From the NCBI RefSeq assembly GCF_000723205.1, contig NZ_HG315671.1, positions 1,709,351-1,773,350 of the forward strand: a stretch of DNA of 64,000 bases, written 5' to 3'. Below the pieces are notes generated by a model that saw nothing but the letters and a program-made list of their open reading frames with translations, did no database searches and was not told the DNA's origin. Position 1 is the first letter of the stretch; each line of letters starts with the position of its first letter. The position numbers were made by a program, and so were the translations under genes. Below, piece after piece: positions 35,623 through 44,127 of this stretch. Source of the DNA: Formosa agariphila KMM 3901. Its GTDB lineage: Bacteria; Bacteroidota; Bacteroidia; Flavobacteriales; Flavobacteriaceae.

Positions 35623-35660
35623 AAAAAAGCCGAGTATTATTAAATACTCCGGCTTTTTTT
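35623..35660. terminator. Bidirectional intrinsic terminator
   Basis: AAAAAAGCCGaGTATT and AATACTcCGGCTTTTTTT form an imperfect stem around a 4-base loop, with A and T runs on the two sides. It serves the OmpA gene and the convergent MscS gene. Confidence 0.85.
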
Positions 35661-35678
35661 ATGTCTTAAATATTCTAT

Positions 35679-36926
35679 TTATTCTGATAATTCTGGTGAG
35701 TAATTTGATAACTCATAGATTTCTAAATCAAAATAAGGTACAGCTGCTAGTGAATGATCAAAGATATCAGACATGATATATTCGTAATTCTGCCAGCGTT
35801 TGTCACTACTAAAGGCATATATCTCTAAAGGAAGCCCTTGAGGCGTAGGAGCAAGCTGACGTGTCATAATGGTCATGTCTTTGTTTATTGCAGAATGACT
35901 TTCAATATAATTCTGGATATATTTTCTAAACACACCCAAATTCGTCATGTTTCTACCATTAATTAATACCGATTTATCAGCGTTATTAGTGGTATTATAA
36001 CTAGTAATATCCTCTTGTCTTTGACCTAAATAATCAGATATTAATTGAATTTTTTTAAGTTCTTCAATTTTTTCATCGGTTAAATAATGAACACTTTTTG
36101 CTTTAATTATTATTGCACGTTTAATTCGTCTTCCTCCAGAGGAGCTCATCCCTCTCCAGTTTTTAAACGATTCTGATATAAGTGCATATGTTGGAATGTA
36201 AGTTATGGTTTTATCAAAATTCTGAACTTGAAGTGTATTTAAGTTAATTTCAATAACATCACCATCGGCACCAAACTTATCCATAGTAATCCAATCTCCT
36301 ATACGAACAGTATCGTTTATAGCGACCTGAATACTAGCAACAAAACCAAGAATTGTGTCTTTAAAGATTAATAATAACACAGCAGAAGCAGCTCCTAATG
36401 TGGTAAAGAAAGTTTTAATTTCGATTCCAGTAAGCAAAACAAATATAAACGCAATACCAACAAGCCAAAGAAATAACATGAGCACTTGTATATAACTATC
36501 TATAGGTTTGTCTTTTAAACTAGGAATAGTTTTAAAGTAAGATTCTAAAGTGCGTAATACACTTCTAATAATCCAAATAACAAGGACAACGTTATATAGC
36601 TTTAATAACAATTCAACTATAGTTTCAAACGCAGGAAAATCAACAAATACAATAGGTACGCATTTTAAAGCAATAATTAGAGGTACAATATGTGCAACAT
36701 TTCTTGGCGCTTTATGACTTACTAATAAATCGTCGAAATTGGTTTTCGATTTTGCAGCGAAAGTAGAAAATGCTTGAAGTATAATCTTTCTAGATATAAA
36801 ATCTGAGATAAATAATATAACTAATAGTATAGCCAATAACACAATCATATTGAGGTATTCGGCCGACGTTTTAGCAATATCTAAAGCAATAAAATAGTCG
36901 TGAAAGTAAGTTGTAATGTCTTCCAT
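35679..36926 (-). CDS. Mechanosensitive ion channel (MscS family, YbdG-like)
   Basis: The protein has about five membrane helices (roughly 20-190) and then the MscS beta domain with the conserved pore-lining helix IEIKTFFTTLGAASAVLLLI and VRIGDWITMDKFGADGDVIE. It ends in a soluble C-terminal domain. I use the ATG at 36926 (MEDITTYFHDYF), giving 415 residues; the longer reading from 36962 overlaps the upstream gene by 35 bases. With the chosen start, the stop of the DUF3817 gene at 36928 lies two bases away, a typical operon junction. It releases osmolytes on membrane stretch. Confidence 0.9.
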   Translation of the reverse strand: MEDITTYFHDYFIALDIAKTSAEYLNMIVLLAILLVILFISDFISRKIILQAFSTFAAKSKTNFDDLLVSHKAPRNVAHIVPLIIALKCVPIVFVDFPAFETIVELLLKLYNVVLVIWIIRSVLRTLESYFKTIPSLKDKPIDSYIQVLMLFLWLVGIAFIFVLLTGIEIKTFFTTLGAASAVLLLIFKDTILGFVASIQVAINDTVRIGDWITMDKFGADGDVIEINLNTLQVQNFDKTITYIPTYALISESFKNWRGMSSSGGRRIKRAIIIKAKSVHYLTDEKIEELKKIQLISDYLGQRQEDITSYNTTNNADKSVLINGRNMTNLGVFRKYIQNYIESHSAINKDMTIMTRQLAPTPQGLPLEIYAFSSDKRWQNYEYIMSDIFDHSLAAVPYFDLEIYELSNYSPELSE

Positions 36927-36927
36927 T

Positions 36928-37218
36928 TTATGAAGCTGGTTTAAAATATTTTGAATCAGCAATAAAAGTACCGAAAGGGACTAAAGACGCTAATAAAACT
37001 AAAGCCATGGTTTTTGCGTTCCACTTTAATTCTATACCTACTAAAATGGCTAAAACAACATAAGCAACAAATAATAAACCATGTGGCATTCCTAATAGTT
37101 TTACATATGTAGGGTCTTCTAAAGCATATTTAACAGGAACTGCAATACCCAATAAAAGAATGTAAGAGACACCTTCTAAAAAACCAACAATACGCAATGT
37201 TTTTAATACTGAATTCAT
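36928..37218 (-). CDS. DUF3817 membrane protein
   Basis: The 96-residue protein from the ATG at 37218 (MNSVLKTLRIVGFLEGVSYI) has three hydrophobic helices and the family pattern LEGVSYILLLGIAVPVKY and GMPHGLLFVAYVVLAI. A longer reading begins 13 codons earlier (37257) but adds a charged, unconserved stretch. It belongs to a widespread family of small membrane proteins without known function and is translationally linked to the mechanosensitive channel. Confidence 0.85.
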   Translation of the reverse strand: MNSVLKTLRIVGFLEGVSYILLLGIAVPVKYALEDPTYVKLLGMPHGLLFVAYVVLAILVGIELKWNAKTMALVLLASLVPFGTFIADSKYFKPAS

Positions 37219-37308
37219 AAGAAATTTAATTTTTTGCAAATATAACAAAGCATACATGGCTTATCTGTTATTTTATACGAAAAAGCAACTTTTGAATTCG
37301 GATATATG

Positions 37309-38709
37309 CTAAATAGAAAGCCCTAAGCTATTATAAAGCTTAGCTATAGCAATAAATTGTTTTGTAGCTAAATTATTTTCTTTAAGTTGAGCATCAATCA
37401 ATTTTTGTTCCCGAGAATTTATTAAAAATAGAGAGCTATCTCCTAAGGTAAATTTACGTTCTTCTGCTTGCACCATAATTTCATAATCACTTACCATATT
37501 TTTAATTAATTCGTTTTGTGTACTCAACGAGCTAATTTCTGCTTGTATGGCTTCGGCCTTATTTCTTATATTAAGTACTTCGCTTATACGATCGTATTTA
37601 GCGTCTTGTAACTTAAGTTTAGCTAGTTTTAAATCGCCACGTTCTTTTCTTAAAAATAGGGGCATACTAAAATTTACATATGCTTTATAATTAGAAGTAT
37701 TAAAAGAGTTTAATTGGTCTACATCCTGAGTTAAGAAATTATATTGTAAATCTAGTTTAGGTAATAACTTTGTTTGTTTGTAAAATTTATCAATATCTAA
37801 CTGTCCTATTTTAGCATCTAAACTCATTATTTTTGGGTGAAAATCGAGTAATTCATCATTGTTTTCTATGTCTTCTAAAAGCAAAGATGCTTTAAGGTTT
37901 TCTAGTGTAGGAACCTCTGGTAAAATACCAACTTGAACTTCCATAGGAATATCGTTTACCCATAAATAATTACTTAGTTCTAGACTCGTTTTTTTAGTCT
38001 GTAATTTGGCGGCTTCTAATCCTAATAATCGATTTTGATAAATAATTTTAGCTTCTGTTATATCTATTTGAGCTAAATCTCCTGCATTAGCGCTTTTTTC
38101 TACTGCAGATAAACGCACTTTAGCATTTTCTAAGAAGTCTTGATAAATTTGTAATTCGTTGCTCGCTTCTAACCAATTAAAATAGGCTTTACTTGCTGCA
38201 AATAGTACATTGTTAATTAAAAGGTCTCGTTCTGCTTGAGATTGTTCTTTAAAATATTTTGCCTTTTTTAAAGTAGCCATACGGTCATCTATTAAAAGCC
38301 CTTGAGCTAATGAAAAAGAAACACCGGCACTGTATAATCCATCTTCTGGAACGGTTAAACTTGGATCTAGATAATATCCTGAATTGTTTTCGTAATTCGC
38401 TTTAAATTCTATTCCATACCAGGTAGGAACTTTAAAGGTTGAATAAAAGATATCGTAATATTCGGTGCCTTTAAATGTCTTTCTACTATAATCTACTTCA
38501 ATTTTTGGATCAAATCCTCCGCGAGCTTTTAAGAGATTCGCTTCTCCAGAACTCAATGTAAGTTCTGCTTGCTTCATTATAGGATGATATTTTTTTACAT
38601 ATCCTAAATACTCTTCAAAAGATAAGGTTTGAGAAGGGATTTCATTTTGCCCCATTACAGACAAACAAAAAACACTTTGAAGTATTAAAAAAATTAATCG
38701 TATTCTCAT
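37309..38709 (-). CDS. TolC-family outer membrane efflux protein
   Basis: The 466 residues start with a signal peptide (LIFLILQSVFCLSVMGQ) and contain the long helical repeats of the TolC family in two halves (about 35-230 and 260-460), with YHPIMKQAELTLSSGEA, TANQYDAEA-like helical spacers and LINSREQKLIDAQL near the end. It forms the outer membrane tunnel of a tripartite exporter. Its start overlaps the HlyD-type gene by four bases, so the three genes 37309-41728 form one operon with the membrane fusion protein and the ABC protein. Confidence 0.9.
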   Translation of the reverse strand: MRIRLIFLILQSVFCLSVMGQNEIPSQTLSFEEYLGYVKKYHPIMKQAELTLSSGEANLLKARGGFDPKIEVDYSRKTFKGTEYYDIFYSTFKVPTWYGIEFKANYENNSGYYLDPSLTVPEDGLYSAGVSFSLAQGLLIDDRMATLKKAKYFKEQSQAERDLLINNVLFAASKAYFNWLEASNELQIYQDFLENAKVRLSAVEKSANAGDLAQIDITEAKIIYQNRLLGLEAAKLQTKKTSLELSNYLWVNDIPMEVQVGILPEVPTLENLKASLLLEDIENNDELLDFHPKIMSLDAKIGQLDIDKFYKQTKLLPKLDLQYNFLTQDVDQLNSFNTSNYKAYVNFSMPLFLRKERGDLKLAKLKLQDAKYDRISEVLNIRNKAEAIQAEISSLSTQNELIKNMVSDYEIMVQAEERKFTLGDSSLFLINSREQKLIDAQLKENNLATKQFIAIAKLYNSLGLSI

Positions 38710-40061
38710 TTTTTACTGTCTTTGGAATTTTTTGCTTGGTCGGGTTGATAATAGTTAGGAGGGAACCCATTAAGGTTTCTCCACAATTCAAACCAAATAG
38801 GAACATCTTCTAAAAGCGCAAAAGTGTATGCTCCCGAACCGATACTCACTTTTTCTGGCCACGGAAATTCTTCTGTTAAAGGTGCAATGAGGACTCTAAA
38901 TTTTCCATTAGGACTTATAAAAGATTCTATAGCTACAACCTTACCAGCAAAAGTTCCATAAGACGTATTGGGCCAACCACTAAAAAAGATAGATGGCCAG
39001 CCATCAAATTGAATTCTAACTTCATCATCAATATGTAGTAGAGGTAGATCAATAGGATTTATATACGTTTCTACTGCAAGCTGATAATTTGCTGGCATAA
39101 TCCCAACAATTTGTTCGCCCTCCTTAAATGTTTCTCCAATACCACCTTTAATGGCTTTAGTAATATAACCGTCTTGAGGCGCTTTTATATAATATAAATC
39201 ACTTCGCATTTGGTAATTTGTAGACTGATTCTCTAATTTAGAGACTTGTGCTTCGGCGTCGTATTGATTGGTTTCTGCGGTGTATTTATCACTATTAGCT
39301 TTTGCAATTTTATCGGCGTATTCGGCAGAAATTCTATTAATTTCAATACGAGCGTTTATAATATTGTTTTCGCTTGTTAGTAATTTATTCTCGGCAGATA
39401 TAAGTTTGGCTTGCGATTCTTGAAGTTTAACGCGTTTTTCCTCTACATCTGTAACAGATTTTAAACCTTCGCTTTGTAATGTTTTGGTCCGATTAAATTG
39501 TCCTTCGGTAATAATATAGTTGTTTTTAATGGCTTCTAAATCCATACTATCGCTTACAACCTTAAATCGCGATTGTTCTAATTTATTTTTGGCTTGAGAG
39601 AGTTTTAAACGTTCCTCATTTTTTAATGCGGCAATTTGTCGATCTAAAGCATTTATTTTTTCTTTATACGATAGTACCGATTTGCTTTTTGCTTCTCTTT
39701 GAGTATTGGTTCGTGCTACCAAATTTGGATCTTGATATTCATTTTTAATTTCGGAAATATGTAATAGAGTATCTCCTTTTTTCACGAATTGTCCTTCAGA
39801 AACATGCCAATGTTCTATACGTCCTGGAATAGGAGATTGAATGGTTTGTGGACGTTGATCCGGAGTTAGTGTTGTAACAAATCCTCTACCACTAACATTT
39901 TGTGTCCATGGTAAGAACATGGCAATTAAAATAATAATCGAGAATATGATTAATAGTTTATTGAAAACTTTATTTGTCTTGGAAGTAAAAGCTTTTTTAT
40001 ATGCGCTAAACTTCTTCAAAGAGACTTCTTTATTAAGCTGATTTTTGGAAATATTTAGCAT
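38706..40061 (-). CDS. HlyD-family membrane fusion protein
   Basis: The 451-residue protein has one membrane helix (about 36-53, LIIFSIIILIAMFLPW), a biotinyl-lipoyl-like motif split by a long coiled-coil hairpin (about 110-285), and a C-terminal beta-barrel region with IGETFKEGEQIVGIMPANYQ. This is the periplasmic adaptor of a type I-like exporter. It lies between the ABC gene (one-base overlap at 40061) and the TolC gene (four-base overlap). Confidence 0.9.
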   Translation of the reverse strand: MLNISKNQLNKEVSLKKFSAYKKAFTSKTNKVFNKLLIIFSIIILIAMFLPWTQNVSGRGFVTTLTPDQRPQTIQSPIPGRIEHWHVSEGQFVKKGDTLLHISEIKNEYQDPNLVARTNTQREAKSKSVLSYKEKINALDRQIAALKNEERLKLSQAKNKLEQSRFKVVSDSMDLEAIKNNYIITEGQFNRTKTLQSEGLKSVTDVEEKRVKLQESQAKLISAENKLLTSENNIINARIEINRISAEYADKIAKANSDKYTAETNQYDAEAQVSKLENQSTNYQMRSDLYYIKAPQDGYITKAIKGGIGETFKEGEQIVGIMPANYQLAVETYINPIDLPLLHIDDEVRIQFDGWPSIFFSGWPNTSYGTFAGKVVAIESFISPNGKFRVLIAPLTEEFPWPEKVSIGSGAYTFALLEDVPIWFELWRNLNGFPPNYYQPDQAKNSKDSKK

Positions 40062-41728
40062 TATATATTCGATTTGTTTATAATTTGTCCGTTTGAAATT
40101 TCGATGGTTTTATTGCAATATGTCCACCAATGAATATTTTGGCTAGAAACAACTAATGCCCAAGGTCTGTCTTTACCTGTTAAATATTTAATTAAACGTT
40201 CGGCTTCATCATTTTCAAAATACTCTAGAGGATCTTTTAATAACAATAATTTAGGCTGATGTACTATTGCTCTAGCTAATAAAATACGTTTAGATACCGT
40301 AAACGGAATTTGACTACCTTCAGGATCTAAAACGGTTCCAATACCATTAGGTTGTCTTTTAATAAAAGGTAATAATCCAGTGTTTTTTAAAACTTCGTGT
40401 AAATACTCTTGAGAAACATCGGTTCTACCAAAAGTTATATTTTCTAGAATGGTACCTTCAAAAGGTAATTGAGATGGTAACACTTGCCCAACACAAGCTC
40501 TATATTTATTTGGACAAATACCAACCATAGACACATCGTTCACATAAAAAGCGCCATAGGTCGAGGTTAATAAGCCAGAGAGAATTTTTAGCAATGTTGT
40601 TTTTCCTGATCCCGATTGTCCTGCTAAAAGTATGCGGTCACTCTGATTAATATCGATAGAAATCTGACTTAAAACTTTATAGTTTTCAGGGTCGCGATAT
40701 GTTAGTTTATCTAATTCGATATGTAAATCGCGGGCGGTTCTAAATGGATCTTCGCCAGTTTGAGGTTCTAATTCTTTATCGACTACTTGTCCTATTTTTT
40801 CTAAAGATGTAAGTACGTCGTAAAACGATTCTAAACCATGTATTAATTTTTCAACAGATGTAATTACCAATAAAATAATAATTTCTGCAGCTACAAACTG
40901 ACCAATGTTCATTTGCTGATTAATAACAAGTAATCCACCAATACTTAATAAACCTGCAGTAACCAAAACTTTAAATCCTACTAATTGTAGAAACTGAACG
41001 ACTAAAATTTTAAAATGGTCTTCACGGGCATCTAAATATTTAGAGGTTAAATAATCATTTCTATCCATTGCTAAAGATGTCTTTCCAGACAATTTAAAAC
41101 TAGATAGCGAACGTGATATTTCTTGAATCCAATGTGCAACTTTATATTTGTTTTTAGATTCTAGTAAGCTTGTTTCTAAACCTTTTTCGGCAGTAAATCT
41201 AAACACGATATAAATAAGTAAGACTAAAAGTAGTCCGTATAAGATGAAAAAAGAATGATAAAAACTTAGTAGAATAAGACCAAATACAATTTGAAGAGCA
41301 GCTGCAGGAAAGTCTAATAGAATTTTAGAAAGCCCTTTTTGAATCATTAAGATATCGAAAAAACGATTGGCTAACTCTGGCGGGTAGGTGTTATATAACT
41401 CTTTCATTTTTATTTTAGGAAACCTATAGGCAAATTCAAAAGACGCTCTTGTGAATATTTTTTGCTGAATAGATTCTAAAATTCGCATTTGCATAAGTTG
41501 TAATAAACCTTGAAAAGCAACACCTAATGTAACAACTACAACTAACACAATCCATGAAGAAGACACTTGAGCACCTTGAATTAAATTTATAATGGCTTGT
41601 ATTCCTAAAGGCAATGTTAAAGCTACAATTCCGGCAAAAATGGCGTAGTAAAAGATTTGCCGGATATCTTTTTTTTCTAGCTTTAAGAGATTAACAAAAC
41701 GTTTCCAGGGAGTTAATGTTTTTTTCAT
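40061..41728 (-). CDS. ABC exporter with degenerate ATPase domain
   Basis: The 555-residue protein has six membrane helices (about 25-300) followed by a nucleotide-binding domain. Walker A is intact (AGQSGSGKTTLL) and the Q-loop Gln is present (VGQVLPSQLPFEGTILENI), but the ABC signature is FTVSKRILLARA where LSGGQ is expected, Walker B reads LLLLKDPLEYFE with Lys and Asp in place of Asp and Glu, and the H-loop His is replaced in VVSSQNIHWW. No N-terminal peptidase domain is present. It is the first gene of the operon with HlyD and TolC partners. It may be inactive or use an unusual cycle. Confidence 0.85.
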   Translation of the reverse strand: MKKTLTPWKRFVNLLKLEKKDIRQIFYYAIFAGIVALTLPLGIQAIINLIQGAQVSSSWIVLVVVVTLGVAFQGLLQLMQMRILESIQQKIFTRASFEFAYRFPKIKMKELYNTYPPELANRFFDILMIQKGLSKILLDFPAAALQIVFGLILLSFYHSFFILYGLLLVLLIYIVFRFTAEKGLETSLLESKNKYKVAHWIQEISRSLSSFKLSGKTSLAMDRNDYLTSKYLDAREDHFKILVVQFLQLVGFKVLVTAGLLSIGGLLVINQQMNIGQFVAAEIIILLVITSVEKLIHGLESFYDVLTSLEKIGQVVDKELEPQTGEDPFRTARDLHIELDKLTYRDPENYKVLSQISIDINQSDRILLAGQSGSGKTTLLKILSGLLTSTYGAFYVNDVSMVGICPNKYRACVGQVLPSQLPFEGTILENITFGRTDVSQEYLHEVLKNTGLLPFIKRQPNGIGTVLDPEGSQIPFTVSKRILLARAIVHQPKLLLLKDPLEYFENDEAERLIKYLTGKDRPWALVVSSQNIHWWTYCNKTIEISNGQIINKSNI

Positions 41729-42089
41729 ATAACGTGTTTCATTTTTTTAAATGTAATACTCAAACTAGAGTTGTATTCGATATCTTTTTTGTGAAAAGTG
41801 CAATATATAAACCTTTGTAATTATTATTGGCATATAAGTTCTAGAAAAGAAATTGGACGTGTTAGCGTACATTTTATAGGTGTAGACAAAGAATACTTCA
41901 ATATTAATGTTTGTTTAGAATTTTAATCTTGAAATTTAAAATTTTAATTACTAACGACATTGTCAAAAAATGTTAAGGATATTATAAATACGATATGAAT
42001 ATTATTTTATGTTTTTAATTATTAATTTAATAAAAAAAGATCGCCCTAGAGCGATCCTTTTCATGTAAGTATGTTATTGTTAATAATGC
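41729..42089. other. Intergenic region of 361 bases
   Basis: It lies upstream of the ABC gene and downstream of the OmpA-like gene. A plus-strand 42-codon ORF (41798-41926, GTG start) reads as a plausible protein end (GRVSVHFIGVDKEYFNINVC) but has no promoter evidence and no recognisable family; I treat it as a possible gene remnant. The rest is AT-rich and featureless apart from the terminator at 42034. Confidence 0.5.
42034..42060 (-). terminator. Intrinsic terminator of the OmpA-like gene
   Basis: On the minus strand AGGATCGC-TCTAGG-GCGATCTTTTTTTA forms a 6-bp stem with a 6-base loop, followed by seven T. Confidence 0.8.
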
Positions 42090-42923
42090 CTATTCGTTAG
42101 AATTCATTAAGGCAAAGAATTTATTGATATTTGGTAATATAACAATACGTGTTCTTCTATTTTTAGAACGGTTCTCGCTAGAATCGTTTTCTGCAATTGG
42201 GTGGTAACTACTACGTCCAGCAGCAATCATTTTTTCAGGTGCTACACCGTAATCGTCTTGTAATTTACGTACTACAGAAGTAGCTCGCATTACACTTAAA
42301 TCCCAGTTATCTTTAATCGCTCCAGTGTTTATGCTTCTAGAATCTGTATGTCCTTCAACCATAACTTCAATACTTGGTTCAGAATTAATAACATCTGCTA
42401 ATTTTTGAAGAATACCGTTTGCTTTACTGCTCACTCTATAACTTGCAGTATTGAATAACATTTTATCAGAAATTGAAATCATTACAACTGTTTCATTAAT
42501 ATCAATTGCAATATCTTCATCTTCATTTAAAGTGCTGTTATCTAACGATTTTTGTAAATTATAAGAAACGGCAAGATTCATAGAATCTTTAAGGGTTTTA
42601 GCTTCACTTAATTTAGTAGGATCCACATGTTTTAATGTTTCACGCATGCTCTTTTTAGTATCGTTAGAGATTACAGCAACATCGCCAACGGCAACAAGTT
42701 GCGCATCATTTTGTTCTGTTAAAGAGTTTATTTTTGAATTATAAGCATCAACTCGAGATTGAATTTCACTAAACTTAGCTTCTAATTCTTCCTTTTCAAC
42801 TGTAGTTTTTGTTAGCTGACTCTTTATTTCTCCATTTTCGTGTTCAAGTGCTACATATTTCTTTTTTGAAACACAAGATGCCATTAGAAATAAAGTAATA
42901 ACTCCGATTGAAATTCTTTTCAT
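42090..42923 (-). CDS. OmpA-family lipoprotein with coiled coil
   Basis: The 277-residue protein has a lipobox (LMASCVS, Cys near residue 17), a coiled-coil stretch (about 25-75, EELEAKFSEIQSRVDAYNSK), and a C-terminal OmpA/MotB peptidoglycan-binding domain with VEGHTDSRSI and SENRSKNRRTRIVI. It likely anchors to peptidoglycan from the outer membrane. No motor or secretion gene is adjacent, so a specific role is not evident. Confidence 0.88.
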   Translation of the reverse strand: MKRISIGVITLFLMASCVSKKKYVALEHENGEIKSQLTKTTVEKEELEAKFSEIQSRVDAYNSKINSLTEQNDAQLVAVGDVAVISNDTKKSMRETLKHVDPTKLSEAKTLKDSMNLAVSYNLQKSLDNSTLNEDEDIAIDINETVVMISISDKMLFNTASYRVSSKANGILQKLADVINSEPSIEVMVEGHTDSRSINTGAIKDNWDLSVMRATSVVRKLQDDYGVAPEKMIAAGRSSYHPIAENDSSENRSKNRRTRIVILPNINKFFALMNSNE

Positions 42924-43253
42924 AATTATTTATTTTGGTTTAATATATCTACGATTTAAACGGGTTTATAGATTTTATAGCATAGGTGTTTTACAATATT
43001 CGTAGTATAAATATTTGATTTGATGTGAGATAAATCTTAAAAAATATTTAAATAACATCGATTAAATTACAGAATATGCGTTTAAAAACACTTTATACTA
43101 AAAAACCTGATTCAAAAGTATAGAAGACGTTTAGACCTGACGTGTCTATTAAAAAAAAATATTAACTCATTCACTAAACAAATGTTTTATCTACCGTGTA
43201 TTTATTTCTAAATTTGGATTGAATTAAAAACAGTATAAAATCTTTATTTATAA
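42924..43253. other. Intergenic region of 330 bases
   Basis: It lies between divergent genes. I see no ORF of note. A TAAATTTG box at 43209-43216 is the likely promoter of the SDR gene; the rest is AT-rich. Confidence 0.5.
43209..43216 (+). promoter_or_regulatory. -7 box of the SDR gene
   Basis: TAAATTTG matches TAnnTTTG, 37 bases before the ATG at 43254. Confidence 0.45.
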
Positions 43254-43970
43254 ATGAGGTCATTAAAAGGACAACGCGCATTAATAACAGGAGGGTGCAA
43301 AGGCATCGGAAAAGCTTTAGCGATAGCATTGGCTAAAGAAGGCGTACATATAGCACTTTTAGCAAATTCGACTAAAGAAATTGAAGAGGTTGCTGTAACT
43401 GTGCGAAAATTAGGCGTAGAAGTTATTACGGTAACTGCAGATGTGTCTTCTAAAGAAGATGTAGATATTGCAGCAAAAACAATTTTTTATCAATTTAAAA
43501 CCATAGATATATTAATTAATAATGCGGGTATAGCAAAATTTGGTTCGTTTATGGCTATTGAGCCAGAAGAGTGGGAGCATATTATTAAAATAAACGTTAT
43601 GGGTATTTACCATGTTACTCGAGCGTTCTTGCCAGATATGATTGCTAATAAATCTGGAGATATTGTAAATATTGCTTCTAAAGCCGGTCTTACAGGAAAT
43701 GCAGCAACAAGTGCATATACTGCCTCTAAATTTGCGGTTTTAGGTCTAACAGAATCTTTAATGCAGGAAGTTGGTAAACATAATATTCGGGTGAGTGCAT
43801 TAACACCAAATACAATACATAGGAATACTTCTGAAAATTTATCTTTTACAGATTTAAATAAAAGTGATCAACAAGAGGCTGAAGATTTTTCAGAACTTAT
43901 TATAGCACAATTAAAATTAAATAGACGCATATTGATTAAAAAATCGAGTATTTGGTCGGCTAATTCCTAG
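43254..43970 (+). CDS. Short-chain dehydrogenase/reductase (FabG-like)
   Basis: The 238-residue SDR protein has the NADP loop TGGCKGIGKA (about 12-21), NNAG (about 88), and catalytic Ser, Tyr and Lys in NIASKAGLTGNAATSAYTASKF. It resembles 3-oxoacyl-ACP reductase, but the C-terminus lacks the usual GQTLNVDGG ending and finishes with an unusual RRILIKKSSIWSANS, so the substrate is open. It is a single-gene unit ending in the terminator at 44014. Confidence 0.85.
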   Translation: MRSLKGQRALITGGCKGIGKALAIALAKEGVHIALLANSTKEIEEVAVTVRKLGVEVITVTADVSSKEDVDIAAKTIFYQFKTIDILINNAGIAKFGSFMAIEPEEWEHIIKINVMGIYHVTRAFLPDMIANKSGDIVNIASKAGLTGNAATSAYTASKFAVLGLTESLMQEVGKHNIRVSALTPNTIHRNTSENLSFTDLNKSDQQEAEDFSELIIAQLKLNRRILIKKSSIWSANS

Positions 43971-44013
43971 CGCGATAGCATACAAAAAGTTAATCACTAA
44001 ATTTTAATATTAG

Positions 44014-44044
44014 AAACACAGTTAGATTTTAGCTGTGTTTTTTT
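44014..44044 (+). terminator. Intrinsic terminator
   Basis: AAACACAGtTA and TAgCTGTGTTT pair around a short loop and are followed by a T run. Confidence 0.8.
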
Positions 44045-44100
44045 AGTTGTAAAATAAATAATAGAGATAGTTATATTCAGTTTCCAACTAAAATTAAAAC

Positions 44101-44108
44101 TATATTTG
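44101..44108 (+). promoter_or_regulatory. -7 box of the large SDR gene
   Basis: TATATTTG matches TAnnTTTG, 19 bases before the ATG at 44128. Confidence 0.5.
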
Positions 44109-44127
44109 CGCGCTTAAAGTTTATATA

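Noticed and set aside
40061-41728. Bacteriocin exporter of the peptidase-containing type
   Set aside because: There is no N-terminal C39 peptidase domain, and the ATPase motifs are degenerate, so the usual double-glycine exporter role is unsupported.
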